Made by a program: the position numbers and the translations under genes. The notes beneath the pieces are model-generated. The model worked only from the letters and a program-made list of their open reading frames with translations. It made no database searches and was not told the origin of the DNA. Below are positions 1-6,242 of a stretch of DNA of 6,242 bases, piece after piece. The stretch is taken from positions 1 to 6,242 of the forward strand of contig JAICPQ010000170.1 in NCBI GenBank assembly GCA_025929745.1, read 5' to 3'. The stretch's first letter is position 1, and each line of letters opens with the position of its first letter. This DNA comes from Burkholderiales bacterium. Lineage in GTDB: Bacteria; Pseudomonadota; Gammaproteobacteria; Burkholderiales; SG8-39.

Positions 1-1180
1 GAACCCCGCCAAGGTCCTCTTCCCGGGACCGAAGCACACGAAGCTCGACCTCGCGCGCTACTACGTCGCCGTCGCCGAAGGCGCCTTACGCGGCGCGGGC
101 GGCCGTCCCAACATGCTCGTGCGCTATCCCGACGGCATCGAGGGCGAGTTTTTCTATCAGAAGCGCGCGCCGAAGACCCGCCCGCCGTGGATCGAGGTGG
201 TGGAGCTGAGCTTCCCGTCGGGCCGCACCGCCGACGAGGTCGTGCCGCGCGACGCCGCGGCGCTCGCCTGGCTCGCGAACCTGGCGTGCCTTGAGCTCCA
301 CCCGCACCCGGTGCGCGCCGAAGACCTCGAGCGCCCTGACGAGCTGCGCGTCGACCTCGACCCGGTTCCGGGCGTGGAGTGGTCTCAGGTCCAGGCCGTC
401 GGCGGGGTCGTCCAGGCAGCGCTCGCCGACCTCAAGCTTGTGGGCTGGCCGAAGACCTCGGGCAAGCGCGGCCTGCACGTCTACGTGCGCATCGAGCAGC
501 GCTGGACATTCGACGAAGTGCGCCGCGCCGCCCTAGCGCTCGCCCGCGAGGTCGAGCGGCGCGCGCCGAAGCTCGCCACGAGCAAGTGGTGGAAAGAGGA
601 GCGCCACGGCGTCTTCGTCGACTACAACCAGAACGCCAAGGATCGCACCGTCGCCGCGGCCTATTCGGTCCGGCCTACGCCGGACGCGACCGTGTCAGCT
701 CCGCTCTCGTGGGACGAGGCGGGCGAATGCGACCCGGCCGACTTCACCCTCGTCACGATGGAGAAGCGTTTCAAAAAGGTCGGCGATCGCCACGCCGGCA
801 TCGACAAGGCTGTGGGCTCCATCGCACCGTTGCTTGAGCTCTTCGACGAGCAGGGCCTCGGCGATGCGCCGTGGCCGCCGCATTACAAAAAGCAAAGGGG
901 CGAGCCCGCGCGCGTTCAACCCTCCAAGCGCAAGCATCCGCTCATCGAAATCGGCCGCGCGCGTCACAAAGACGACGCGCTCGCCGGGCTCGAACGCTGG
1001 AAGAAGCGCCATCCCGAAGCCGCCGCGCATCTCGAGCCCGCCGATATCCTGGTCGACGCGATGCGTGGCCGCTACACCACCTGGACGCGCATTCGCGCAA
1101 ACCTGAAGAACGTTCCCGAGAAGCTCCGTCCGCCTCAGGAGCCGCTGGATCCGGACGAGAAGATCTTCTCCAACTCGTAG
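1..1180 (+). CDS. LigD-type primase-polymerase domain protein (Prim-PolC/PolDom-like), 5' partial
   Basis: Archaeo-eukaryotic primase superfamily polymerase of the bacterial LigD polymerase-domain family. These enzymes add nucleotides (often ribonucleotides) at gaps and broken ends during repair. The reading frame is open from base 2 to the stop at 1178-1180. The sequence before the first ATG (113) already matches the family (NPAKVLFPG, then TKLDLARYY), so the true start lies left of the window. About 392 residues are visible. Numbering from base 2, the catalytic signatures are the DLD pair (D118/D120 in RVDLDP), SGKRGLH (S153, H159) and the third acidic residue in FVDYNQN (D207), so the active site looks intact. 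After the core there is a C-terminal extension of about 85 residues (GLERWKKRHPE, then DAMRGRYTTWTRIRANL), a pattern I recall from actinobacterial standalone Prim-Pol proteins that accompany LigC. No ligase or nuclease domain is fused. The gene converges on a LigC-type ligase and overlaps it by 46 bp, which supports a shared repair role. Confidence 0.93.
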   Translation, partial: NPAKVLFPGPKHTKLDLARYYVAVAEGALRGAGGRPNMLVRYPDGIEGEFFYQKRAPKTRPPWIEVVELSFPSGRTADEVVPRDAAALAWLANLACLELHPHPVRAEDLERPDELRVDLDPVPGVEWSQVQAVGGVVQAALADLKLVGWPKTSGKRGLHVYVRIEQRWTFDEVRRAALALAREVERRAPKLATSKWWKEERHGVFVDYNQNAKDRTVAAAYSVRPTPDATVSAPLSWDEAGECDPADFTLVTMEKRFKKVGDRHAGIDKAVGSIAPLLELFDEQGLGDAPWPPHYKKQRGEPARVQPSKRKHPLIEIGRARHKDDALAGLERWKKRHPEAAAHLEPADILVDAMRGRYTTWTRIRANLKNVPEKLRPPQEPLDPDEKIFSNS

Positions 1181-2205
1181 GGCTTCGTGACCTCGAGCTG
1201 GTCGTAGCGGCAATCCTCGGCAGGCTTGTCCGGCCGCCATCGCAGAAAGAGCGCCGCATGGCGAAAGCGGTCGCCCTGCATGTGGTCGTACTTCACCTCG
1301 CACACGCGCTCCGGCCGCAGCGGCTCCCACGACAGATCCTTGCCCGCGCTCCAGCGGCTCTGCCCGCCGGGCATGCGGCTCGATTCCGCGGCGGCGCCCG
1401 CCCATTCACGCCACGGGTGGTCCTCCATGGCGTTCTTGCGCAGCGGAGCAAGCTCTTTCACAAGCTGCTTGCGCATCGCCATGGTGAAGGAGGAGGTGAC
1501 GCCGACGTGCTGCAGCGCGCCGCGGTCGTCGTACAAGCCCAGAAGCAGCGAGCCGACCGCATCCTTGCCGCTCTTGTGCCAACGAAAGCCTGCGACCACG
1601 CACTCCGCCGTGCGCGCATGCTTGACCTTGAGCATCGCGCGCTTGCCCGGCAGATAGCGACTCGACTCCGGCTTCGCGATCACACCGTCGAGTCCCGCGC
1701 CCTCGAAGCGCGTCAGCCAGTCCACCGCAGCGCTACGATCCCGCGTCATCGGCGTAACGAAGAGCGGAGGCTTCGATTTGCCGAGCACTTTCTCCAGAAG
1801 CTCGCGGCGTTCGCTCTGCGGCGTCCCGCGCAGATCGGTGCGCCAAAAGAGCATGTCGAACGCGACGAACGAGGAGGGCGTCTCCTTCGCCAGCTTCGCT
1901 ACCCGCGACTCAGCCGGATGGAGCCTGAGCTGCAGCGCATCGAAGTCAAGTCCGTTCGGCCCCGCGATCACGATCTCGCCATCCACCACGATGTTCTTCG
2001 GCAGCCGCTCGAGTAGCGCGTCGTGTAGTTCCGGAAAGTAACGATCGAGCGGCCTCGAATCCCGGCTCTGGATATACAGATCCTTGTCGCCGCGGAACAC
2101 GATCGCGCGAAACCCATCCCATTTCGGCTCATAGAGATACGCGCCCGCCGGCGGAAGCTCGTCCGCCAGCTTTGCAAGCATCGGCTCGATCGGAGGGGCT
2201 ATCAT
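1135..2205 (-). CDS. ligC: ATP-dependent DNA ligase, LigC type
   Basis: Seals DNA nicks through a lysine-AMP intermediate; a repair ligase in the cytoplasm. The 356-residue length is close to mycobacterial LigC (about 358). Nucleotidyltransferase motifs appear in order: motif I EPKWDGFRA with nucleophile K28, DGEIVI (75-80), FVAFDMLF (113-120), motif IV LDGVIAKP (172-179), motif V MLKVKHART (191-199). The OB-fold domain follows, with GSLLLGLYDD, the KDLSWEPLRPE segment, YDHMQGDRFRH and a motif VI-like LFLRWRPDK (319-327). It lacks the polymerase and phosphoesterase domains of multidomain LigD, and a standalone Prim-Pol lies opposite. The start ATG at 2205 gives the expected short lead before motif I, but no Shine-Dalgarno sequence is seen on this strand. 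The protein ends in a flexible serine/glycine tail (EKIFSSGSSGS). In mycobacteria, LigC and Prim-PolC act in base-excision/gap repair; the same role here is inference. Actinobacterial-type repair genes in a probably proteobacterial setting may reflect transfer. Confidence 0.94.
   Translation of the reverse strand: MIAPPIEPMLAKLADELPPAGAYLYEPKWDGFRAIVFRGDKDLYIQSRDSRPLDRYFPELHDALLERLPKNIVVDGEIVIAGPNGLDFDALQLRLHPAESRVAKLAKETPSSFVAFDMLFWRTDLRGTPQSERRELLEKVLGKSKPPLFVTPMTRDRSAAVDWLTRFEGAGLDGVIAKPESSRYLPGKRAMLKVKHARTAECVVAGFRWHKSGKDAVGSLLLGLYDDRGALQHVGVTSSFTMAMRKQLVKELAPLRKNAMEDHPWREWAGAAAESSRMPGGQSRWSAGKDLSWEPLRPERVCEVKYDHMQGDRFRHAALFLRWRPDKPAEDCRYDQLEVTKPYELEKIFSSGSSGS
1157..1170. repeat. Perfect 14-bp palindrome in the convergent gene overlap
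   Basis: GAGAAGATCTTCTC reads identically on both strands and lies inside the overlap of the polymerase and ligase 3' ends. Because it is read in equivalent frames in both directions, both proteins acquire EKIFS near their C-termini (DEKIFSNS on the + strand, LEKIFSSGSSGS on the - strand). It has no loop, so it is not a classical terminator hairpin. Confidence 0.9.
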
Positions 2206-2240
2206 CGCAGGAGGTAAGTTAGCAATTTTGGAGCCCCGCC

Positions 2241-2513
2241 ATGTGCCGCAGCATCAAGACGCTTTTTAATTTCAAGCCGCCCGCCACCGAAGCCGAGATC
2301 CGCGCGGCCTCGCTTCAGTTCGTGCGCAAAATCTCGGGTTACCACAAGCCCTCGCACGTGAACGAGGCAGGGTTCAACAGGGCGGTGGAGGACGTCGCCG
2401 CGGCCGCGCACAAGCTTCTCGATTCACTGCAAACCAACGCCGAGCCGCGCGACCGGGAGCTCGAGGCGGCGCGCGCTAAGGCACGCGCCGCGGAAAGGTT
2501 CGGAACGCCGTAG
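2241..2513 (+). CDS. DUF2277 family protein
   Basis: Small soluble protein of 90 residues belonging to the uncharacterised DUF2277 family. It starts with the family signature MCRSIKTLFNF, followed by PPATEAEIRAASLQFVRK (13-30), SGYHKPSHVNEAGFNRAV and a C-terminal helical stretch, LLDSLQTNAEPRDRE. No membrane segment or signal peptide is visible, and the function is unknown. The start is well supported: the conserved MCRSIKTL begins at this ATG, a GGAG at 2230-2233 sits 7 nt upstream, and an in-frame TAG at 2220-2222 rules out an earlier start. It diverges from ligC across only 35 bp, so the two genes may share promoter elements. It is followed 76 bp later by the VOC gene on the same strand. 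Confidence 0.9.
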   Translation: MCRSIKTLFNFKPPATEAEIRAASLQFVRKISGYHKPSHVNEAGFNRAVEDVAAAAHKLLDSLQTNAEPRDRELEAARAKARAAERFGTP

Positions 2514-2577
2514 CGCCCCCATGGCTCGGCGCGGACGACGGAACCTACGAGGATGTCATTTGGGTGGCATTGCTGAT

Positions 2578-2583
2578 GGAGGA
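2578..2583 (+). promoter_or_regulatory. Ribosome-binding site deciding the VOC gene start
   Basis: GGAGGA lies 6 nt before the ATG at 2590. It is the strongest correctly spaced Shine-Dalgarno sequence in the window and supports 2590 over the earlier in-frame ATG at 2521. Confidence 0.7.
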
Positions 2584-2589
2584 CACGAC

Positions 2590-2931
2590 ATGATCAACGG
2601 CGCCCACGTCGTCGTAACGAGCACGAACCCCGAGGCGGACCACGCGCTGCTGCGTGATGTGTTCAAGCTGCCCCACGTCAACGACGGCGGCTACCTCATC
2701 TTCGGGCTGCCGCCGGCGGAGATTTCGGTGCACCACGGCGACAGCAACAGCACGCACCAGCTCTTCCTCACCTGCGAGGACATCAGGGCATTTCTCGGGG
2801 AGATGGCGAAACGCAAAATCGCGTGCACGGCAGTGCAGGACCAGGGATGGGGTCTGGTCACCGAGATGACGTTACCGGGCGGCGGGAAGCTCAACGTCTA
2901 CCAGCCGCGCCACGCCCGGCCCAAGCATTAG
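2590..2931 (+). CDS. VOC family protein (glyoxalase/bleomycin-resistance fold)
   Basis: Single-module vicinal oxygen chelate protein of 113 residues, probably working as a dimer. The pattern GAHVVVTSTNPEADHALLRD (4-23) is the usual first beta-strand plus helix. It is followed by FGLPPAEISVHH, HQLFLTCEDI, DQGWGLVTEMTLPGGG and a closing LNVYQPRH. His6 occupies the usual first metal-ligand position. The later positions that often carry Glu or His read HQLF and VYQP, so metal binding is uncertain. I cannot assign a substrate; such proteins include isomerases, dioxygenases and resistance proteins. The start at 2590 was chosen because GGAGGA at 2578-2583 lies 6 nt upstream and homologues begin just before the GAHVVV strand. 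An in-frame ATG at 2521 would add 23 Arg/Gly-rich residues unlike the family and has no ribosome-binding site. Its stop TAG overlaps the proposed ATT start of the next gene by one base. Confidence 0.87.
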   Translation: MINGAHVVVTSTNPEADHALLRDVFKLPHVNDGGYLIFGLPPAEISVHHGDSNSTHQLFLTCEDIRAFLGEMAKRKIACTAVQDQGWGLVTEMTLPGGGKLNVYQPRHARPKH

Positions 2932-3517
2932 TCCGGTCGCGACGTTCGTCTGCGCGCACGGCGCGGGCGGTCACATGGCCGACCGGAGCATGACGGCCGT
3001 CGCAACGGCCCTCGAGACGGTCGGGTTCGACCTGGTGCGCTTCAACTTTCCGTACCGCGAGAAGGGTTCGAAGCGGCCCGATCCCATGCCGGTGCTCAAG
3101 CAAACCATCGCTGCGGTGGCCGCGAAGGTGCGCGGAAAGGGAAAGCTCGTGATCGGCGGCCGCTCCATGGGCGGGCGCGCTGCCTCGATGCTCGCCGCGG
3201 ATGGCTTCGAATGCGACGGCGTGCTGCTGCTTGCCTATCCGCTGCATCCGGCCGGACAGCCCGAAAAGCTGCGCGTCGCTCACCTCGCGTCGATCGGGGT
3301 GCCGGTGCTCTGCTTCAACGGCACGCGCGACGAGCTTTGCCGGCGCGAGCTCATGGAGAGCGCCGTGAAGGGCCTTGAGCGCTGGCAGATGCACTGGCTC
3401 GAGGGCGCCGACCATTCCTTTCGCGTGCTCAAGTCCTCCGGCCGCACGGATGCCGACGTGCTGCGCGAGGTCTCGGAGGCGAGCAGGGCCTGGCTAGAAG
3501 CGCATGGCCGCAAGTAG
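2927..3517 (+). CDS. Alpha/beta hydrolase, Tex30/KANL3-like, probable ATT start
   Basis: Small alpha/beta-fold hydrolase of the Tex30/KANL3-like (dienelactone-hydrolase-related) family, about 196 residues. The substrate is unknown. Counting from ATT 2927, the nucleophile is S80 in IGGRSMGGRAAS, the acid D135 in FNGTRDELC and the base H163 in EGADHSF, so the triad is complete. RFNFPY and AYPLHPAGQPEKLR are further family signatures. The first ATG (2975) would omit the codons for ATFVCAHGAGGH, the first core beta-strand and oxyanion HGAGG motif that the family conserves. The frame is open back to a stop at 2867-2869, yet contains no ATG, GTG or TTG before 2975. The ATT at 2927 sits at the expected distance and overlaps the VOC stop by one base (ATTAG), which suggests coupled translation. 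A conventional annotation would give 2975-3517. The 3' end overlaps convergent senB by 24 bp. Function call is firm; the exact start is not. Confidence 0.85.
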   Translation: MSPVATFVCAHGAGGHMADRSMTAVATALETVGFDLVRFNFPYREKGSKRPDPMPVLKQTIAAVAAKVRGKGKLVIGGRSMGGRAASMLAADGFECDGVLLLAYPLHPAGQPEKLRVAHLASIGVPVLCFNGTRDELCRRELMESAVKGLERWQMHWLEGADHSFRVLKSSGRTDADVLREVSEASRAWLEAHGRK

Positions 3518-4408
3518 CGCGCGCGCTTCCGCCTGCGGAGCGACGAGGGGGCGCAGCCGCGCCACCCGGTGCTTCAGGACGCGGTAGAAACGCGGATCGG
3601 TCGCCGCGCGCGACAGCAGGCGGGCGAGGGCGCGCTCGTCTTCTACGGGGAAATATGCGGGGTAATCGGCGCCGAGCAGGCCGACGTTACCGGAGATGCG
3701 CGACGCGATCACCGGCACGCCGATGCGCAGCGCCTCGCACACCACGTTGGCGCCGCCTTCCATGCGCGAGCTGATCACCATCGCGTGGCTCGACGCGAGC
3801 CAGCGCAAAGCGCGTGCGTGGGCAACGCTACCCAGCCAGCGGTAGCGCGGATCGTCGGTTCTGGGCGTGAGCGCCGGATCGAGGGCCGCGCCCAGGTGCA
3901 CGACTTCGAGCGGCGCGGAGGTGAGCGGCAACGCGTGCACGATGCGAAGCGGGTCTTTCTCGGCGCGCAGGTGTCCGATCACGCAGACGCGGAACCCGCG
4001 GGCTACCGGCCGGTGGCGCAGGCGCGTGGATGAGCTCTGCACCACAACGCGCACCTTCGCGCGTAACCGGACCGGCAGTTCGCGCGCGGCCCGCGGCTGC
4101 AGGATGATCAGGCGCTCTGCGAGCTCCAACGACTCGCAAGCCTCTGCGGACTTATGGATGTCGCGGTAGACATCGGTACCTGTTAGGGCGACGGCCAGTG
4201 GTTTGGCACCCGCAAAGGCCTTGATCGACGCGTGGCTGCGGCGCGCGTGCAGGGCGAGCATCGCGTCGGCGGACGCGTCGGGGTCCCACTGAGTAGCCAC
4301 CTGGACGCGGTGTCCCGCCGCGCGGAGGAACGCGGCCCAGCGAAGCGCGGTGTGGCGGTTGCCATTGCGCGTTCTCGGAGCGGCCGGTGTGACGAGCGCG
4401 ATTTTCAT
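3494..4408 (-). CDS. senB: Selenosugar synthase SenB (TIGR04348-type glycosyltransferase)
   Basis: SenB is known to combine selenophosphate with a UDP-sugar (UDP-GlcNAc in the characterised system), forming a C-Se bond to give a selenosugar for selenoneine synthesis. The protein has 304 residues and a GT-B fold. The N-terminal domain has MKIALVTP, the RNGNRHTALRW element (14-24), AVALTGTDVY (72-81) and IILQPRA. The C-terminal domain has CVIGHLRAEKDPLR (142-155), WLGSVAHARALRWL and SSRMEGGANVVCEAL (213-227), where E217 and E225 form the EX7E motif of retaining glycosyltransferases, then GVPVIASRISGNVGLLG. No signal peptide or membrane segment is seen, so it should be cytosolic. It diverges from senA across 17 bp, and this pairing is the strongest support for SenB over a generic glycosyltransferase. 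No Shine-Dalgarno is visible; an overlapping ATGAATG offers an out-of-frame ATG 4 nt upstream. SenC, which supplies selenophosphate, is not adjacent. Confidence 0.88.
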   Translation of the reverse strand: MKIALVTPAAPRTRNGNRHTALRWAAFLRAAGHRVQVATQWDPDASADAMLALHARRSHASIKAFAGAKPLAVALTGTDVYRDIHKSAEACESLELAERLIILQPRAARELPVRLRAKVRVVVQSSSTRLRHRPVARGFRVCVIGHLRAEKDPLRIVHALPLTSAPLEVVHLGAALDPALTPRTDDPRYRWLGSVAHARALRWLASSHAMVISSRMEGGANVVCEALRIGVPVIASRISGNVGLLGADYPAYFPVEDERALARLLSRAATDPRFYRVLKHRVARLRPLVAPQAEARALLAAMRF

Positions 4409-4418
4409 TCATTAAACT
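4389..4418 (+). promoter_or_regulatory. Possible sigma-70-like promoter for senA
   Basis: GTGACG (4389-4394, 4 of 6 matches to TTGACA), an 18-bp spacer and TAAACT (4413-4418, 4 of 6 to TATAAT) precede senA. The -35 would lie inside the senB 5' coding end. Transcription would then begin about 7 bp after the -10, at or next to the ATG at 4426, giving a nearly leaderless mRNA; this fits the absence of a Shine-Dalgarno sequence. Matches this weak are common by chance. Confidence 0.25.
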
Positions 4419-4425
4419 GCGGCGT

Positions 4426-5435
<1,010 letters not shown>

Positions 5436-5439
<4 letters not shown>

Positions 5440-6206
5440 CGGTCCTTTCTTCCAAGGACAACCCGAAGGTGCGCCATTGGCGCAAGCTCGCCGAGGACCC
5501 GCGCTACCGCCGAGCGCAGCGGCGCGCCCTCATTGAGGGACCGCATTTGCTGCAGGCCGCCCTGGAGCATGGCCGCACGCCTTTGCATGTCCTGGCCACG
5601 GAAAAGGGCGCGGCCGACATGGAGATCCGGAAGATGCTGCAGCGGGGCGCGATCCGGCCGGTGCTCCTTACGGAAGCTGCGCTTCGCTCCATCGCCGACG
5701 CCGAGACGCCACAGGGGGTGGCGGCCGAGATCGAGGTGCCCGACGCGCCGGATACGGCGGAAGCGCCGTCGGTGTTCCTCGAGGGAGTTCAGGATCCGGC
5801 CAACGTCGGCGCCATCCTGCGCACCGCGGCGGCGTTTGGCGTGCGGCGCGTTGTCCTCGACCAGGCTTGCGCCGACCCTTGGTCGCCGAAGGCGCTGCGG
5901 GCGGGAATGGGCGGGCATTTCGCGCTGGTGGTTGGCGAGACCAAAGACTTGTCGAGCGAACTGGACCGATTCGCGGGCACGGTGGTTTGCACCGTGGTCC
6001 GCGATGGGACGCCCCTCGCCAAGGCGCAATTGAACGGCTCGCTCGGCTGGGTGTTCGGCGGGGAGGGGCGGGGCCTTACCGACGCGGTCTTGAGCAAAGC
6101 CCGTCTAAAGGTCACCGTCCCCGTAGCGCCGGGGACTGAATCGCTCAACGTCGCTGCGGCGGTCGCCGTGTGCCTCTACGAGGCGAGTCGGCAATTCGCA
6201 CCCTGA
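5436..6206 (+). CDS. SpoU-family (SPOUT) RNA methyltransferase, TrmH/RlmB-like
   Basis: AdoMet-dependent 2'-O-ribose methyltransferase of the TrmH/SpoU class, 256 residues, acting on rRNA or tRNA in the cytoplasm; the exact target base cannot be read from sequence. The N-terminal substrate-binding domain starts VLSSKDNPKVRHWRKLAED with ALIEGPHLLQAALEHG (31-46). The C-terminal trefoil-knot domain carries motif 1 LEGVQDPANVGAILRTAAAFG (N123, R129), motif 2 WVFGGEGRGL (205-214, E210) and motif 3 VPVAPGTESLNVAAAVAVCL (228-247, S236, N238), so the catalytic core is complete. The phrase WSPKALRAGMGGHF resembles betaproteobacterial members. The start is GTG at 5436: it overlaps the senA stop by 4 bp (GTGA) and puts the conserved N-terminus in place. 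The frame stays open much further upstream inside senA, but that extension is arginine-rich shadow sequence. Translation is probably coupled to senA. This is a housekeeping family, so a direct role in selenium metabolism is not implied. Confidence 0.92.
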
Positions 6207-6212
6207 CCCCGA

Positions 6213-6242
6213 TTAGTAGATCTGTCGCTTGATGCGCAGCTC
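6213..6242 (-). CDS. Possible 3' end of an unidentified - strand gene
   Basis: Read on the - strand, the last 30 bases encode ELRIKRQIY followed by TAA. Eight of the nine codons end in G or C, matching neighbouring genes, and the stop falls 7 bp past the convergent methyltransferase stop, in keeping with the dense packing here. Nine codons are too few to identify a family, and the open frame could be chance. Confidence 0.35.
   Translation of the reverse strand, partial: ELRIKRQIY

Noticed and set aside
871..2016. A 381-codon + strand open frame opposite ligC
   Set aside because: It is a GC-rich shadow, arginine/alanine-heavy with no recognisable motif, lying antisense to a ligase with all its catalytic motifs.
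2553..2570. Imperfect inverted repeat ATGTCA / TGGCAT before the VOC gene
   Set aside because: Six-base arms with one mismatch and a 6-nt loop are too weak to call an operator or terminator.
2521..2589. An earlier start for the VOC gene at the ATG at 2521
   Set aside because: The added 23 residues do not fit the family and lack a ribosome-binding site, whereas GGAGGA is correctly placed before 2590.
4411..4416. TTTAAT on the - strand as a -10 box for senB
   Set aside because: It lies 2 nt before the senB ATG, so transcription would begin inside the coding region and the conserved MKIALVTP start would be lost.

Overview
This is a GC-rich (high sixties percent by eye), very tightly packed bacterial chromosomal window. 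The RNA methyltransferase at the right and the SenB/SenA pair beside it look most like proteins of soil Betaproteobacteria (Burkholderiales-like). The left end carries a LigC/primase-polymerase pair best known from Actinobacteria. The taxon is inferred from remembered family patterns, not from a search. I see no mobile elements, RNA genes or CRISPR arrays.

Layout. (1) Positions 1-2205, DNA repair: a LigD-type primase-polymerase domain protein on the + strand, cut by the left edge, faces an ATP-dependent DNA ligase of the LigC type on the - strand. Their 3' ends overlap by 46 bp. (2) Positions 2241-3517, three small + strand genes: a DUF2277 protein, a VOC (glyoxalase/bleomycin-resistance fold) protein, and a Tex30/KANL3-type alpha/beta hydrolase whose conserved N-terminus lies upstream of its first ATG. 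(3) Positions 3494-5439, selenoneine locus: senB (selenosugar synthase, TIGR04348 glycosyltransferase) on the - strand and senA (EgtB-like selenoneine synthase) on the + strand, diverging from a 17-bp gap. (4) Positions 5436-6206: a SpoU-family RNA methyltransferase that starts at a GTG inside the senA stop (GTGA overlap). (5) The last 30 bases can be read as the C-terminal codons of an unidentified - strand gene.

How they work together. SenB is known to join selenophosphate to a UDP-sugar, giving a selenosugar. SenA then uses O2 and a non-heme iron to join that selenosugar to hercynine on the way to selenoneine. The third usual partner, the selenophosphate synthetase SenC (SelD-like), and the hercynine synthase EgtD are not in this window, so the pathway must be completed from elsewhere. 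The polymerase/ligase pair would fill and seal short DNA gaps. Ku is not seen.

The most notable points are the divergent senB/senA pair without senC, an apparent ATT start for the hydrolase, a perfect 14-bp palindrome that makes both convergent repair proteins end in EKIFS-containing tails, and a compact SenA that seems to lack a stretch of its C-terminal domain. The longest gap between genes is about 76 bp, so no gene-free stretch needs separate description.
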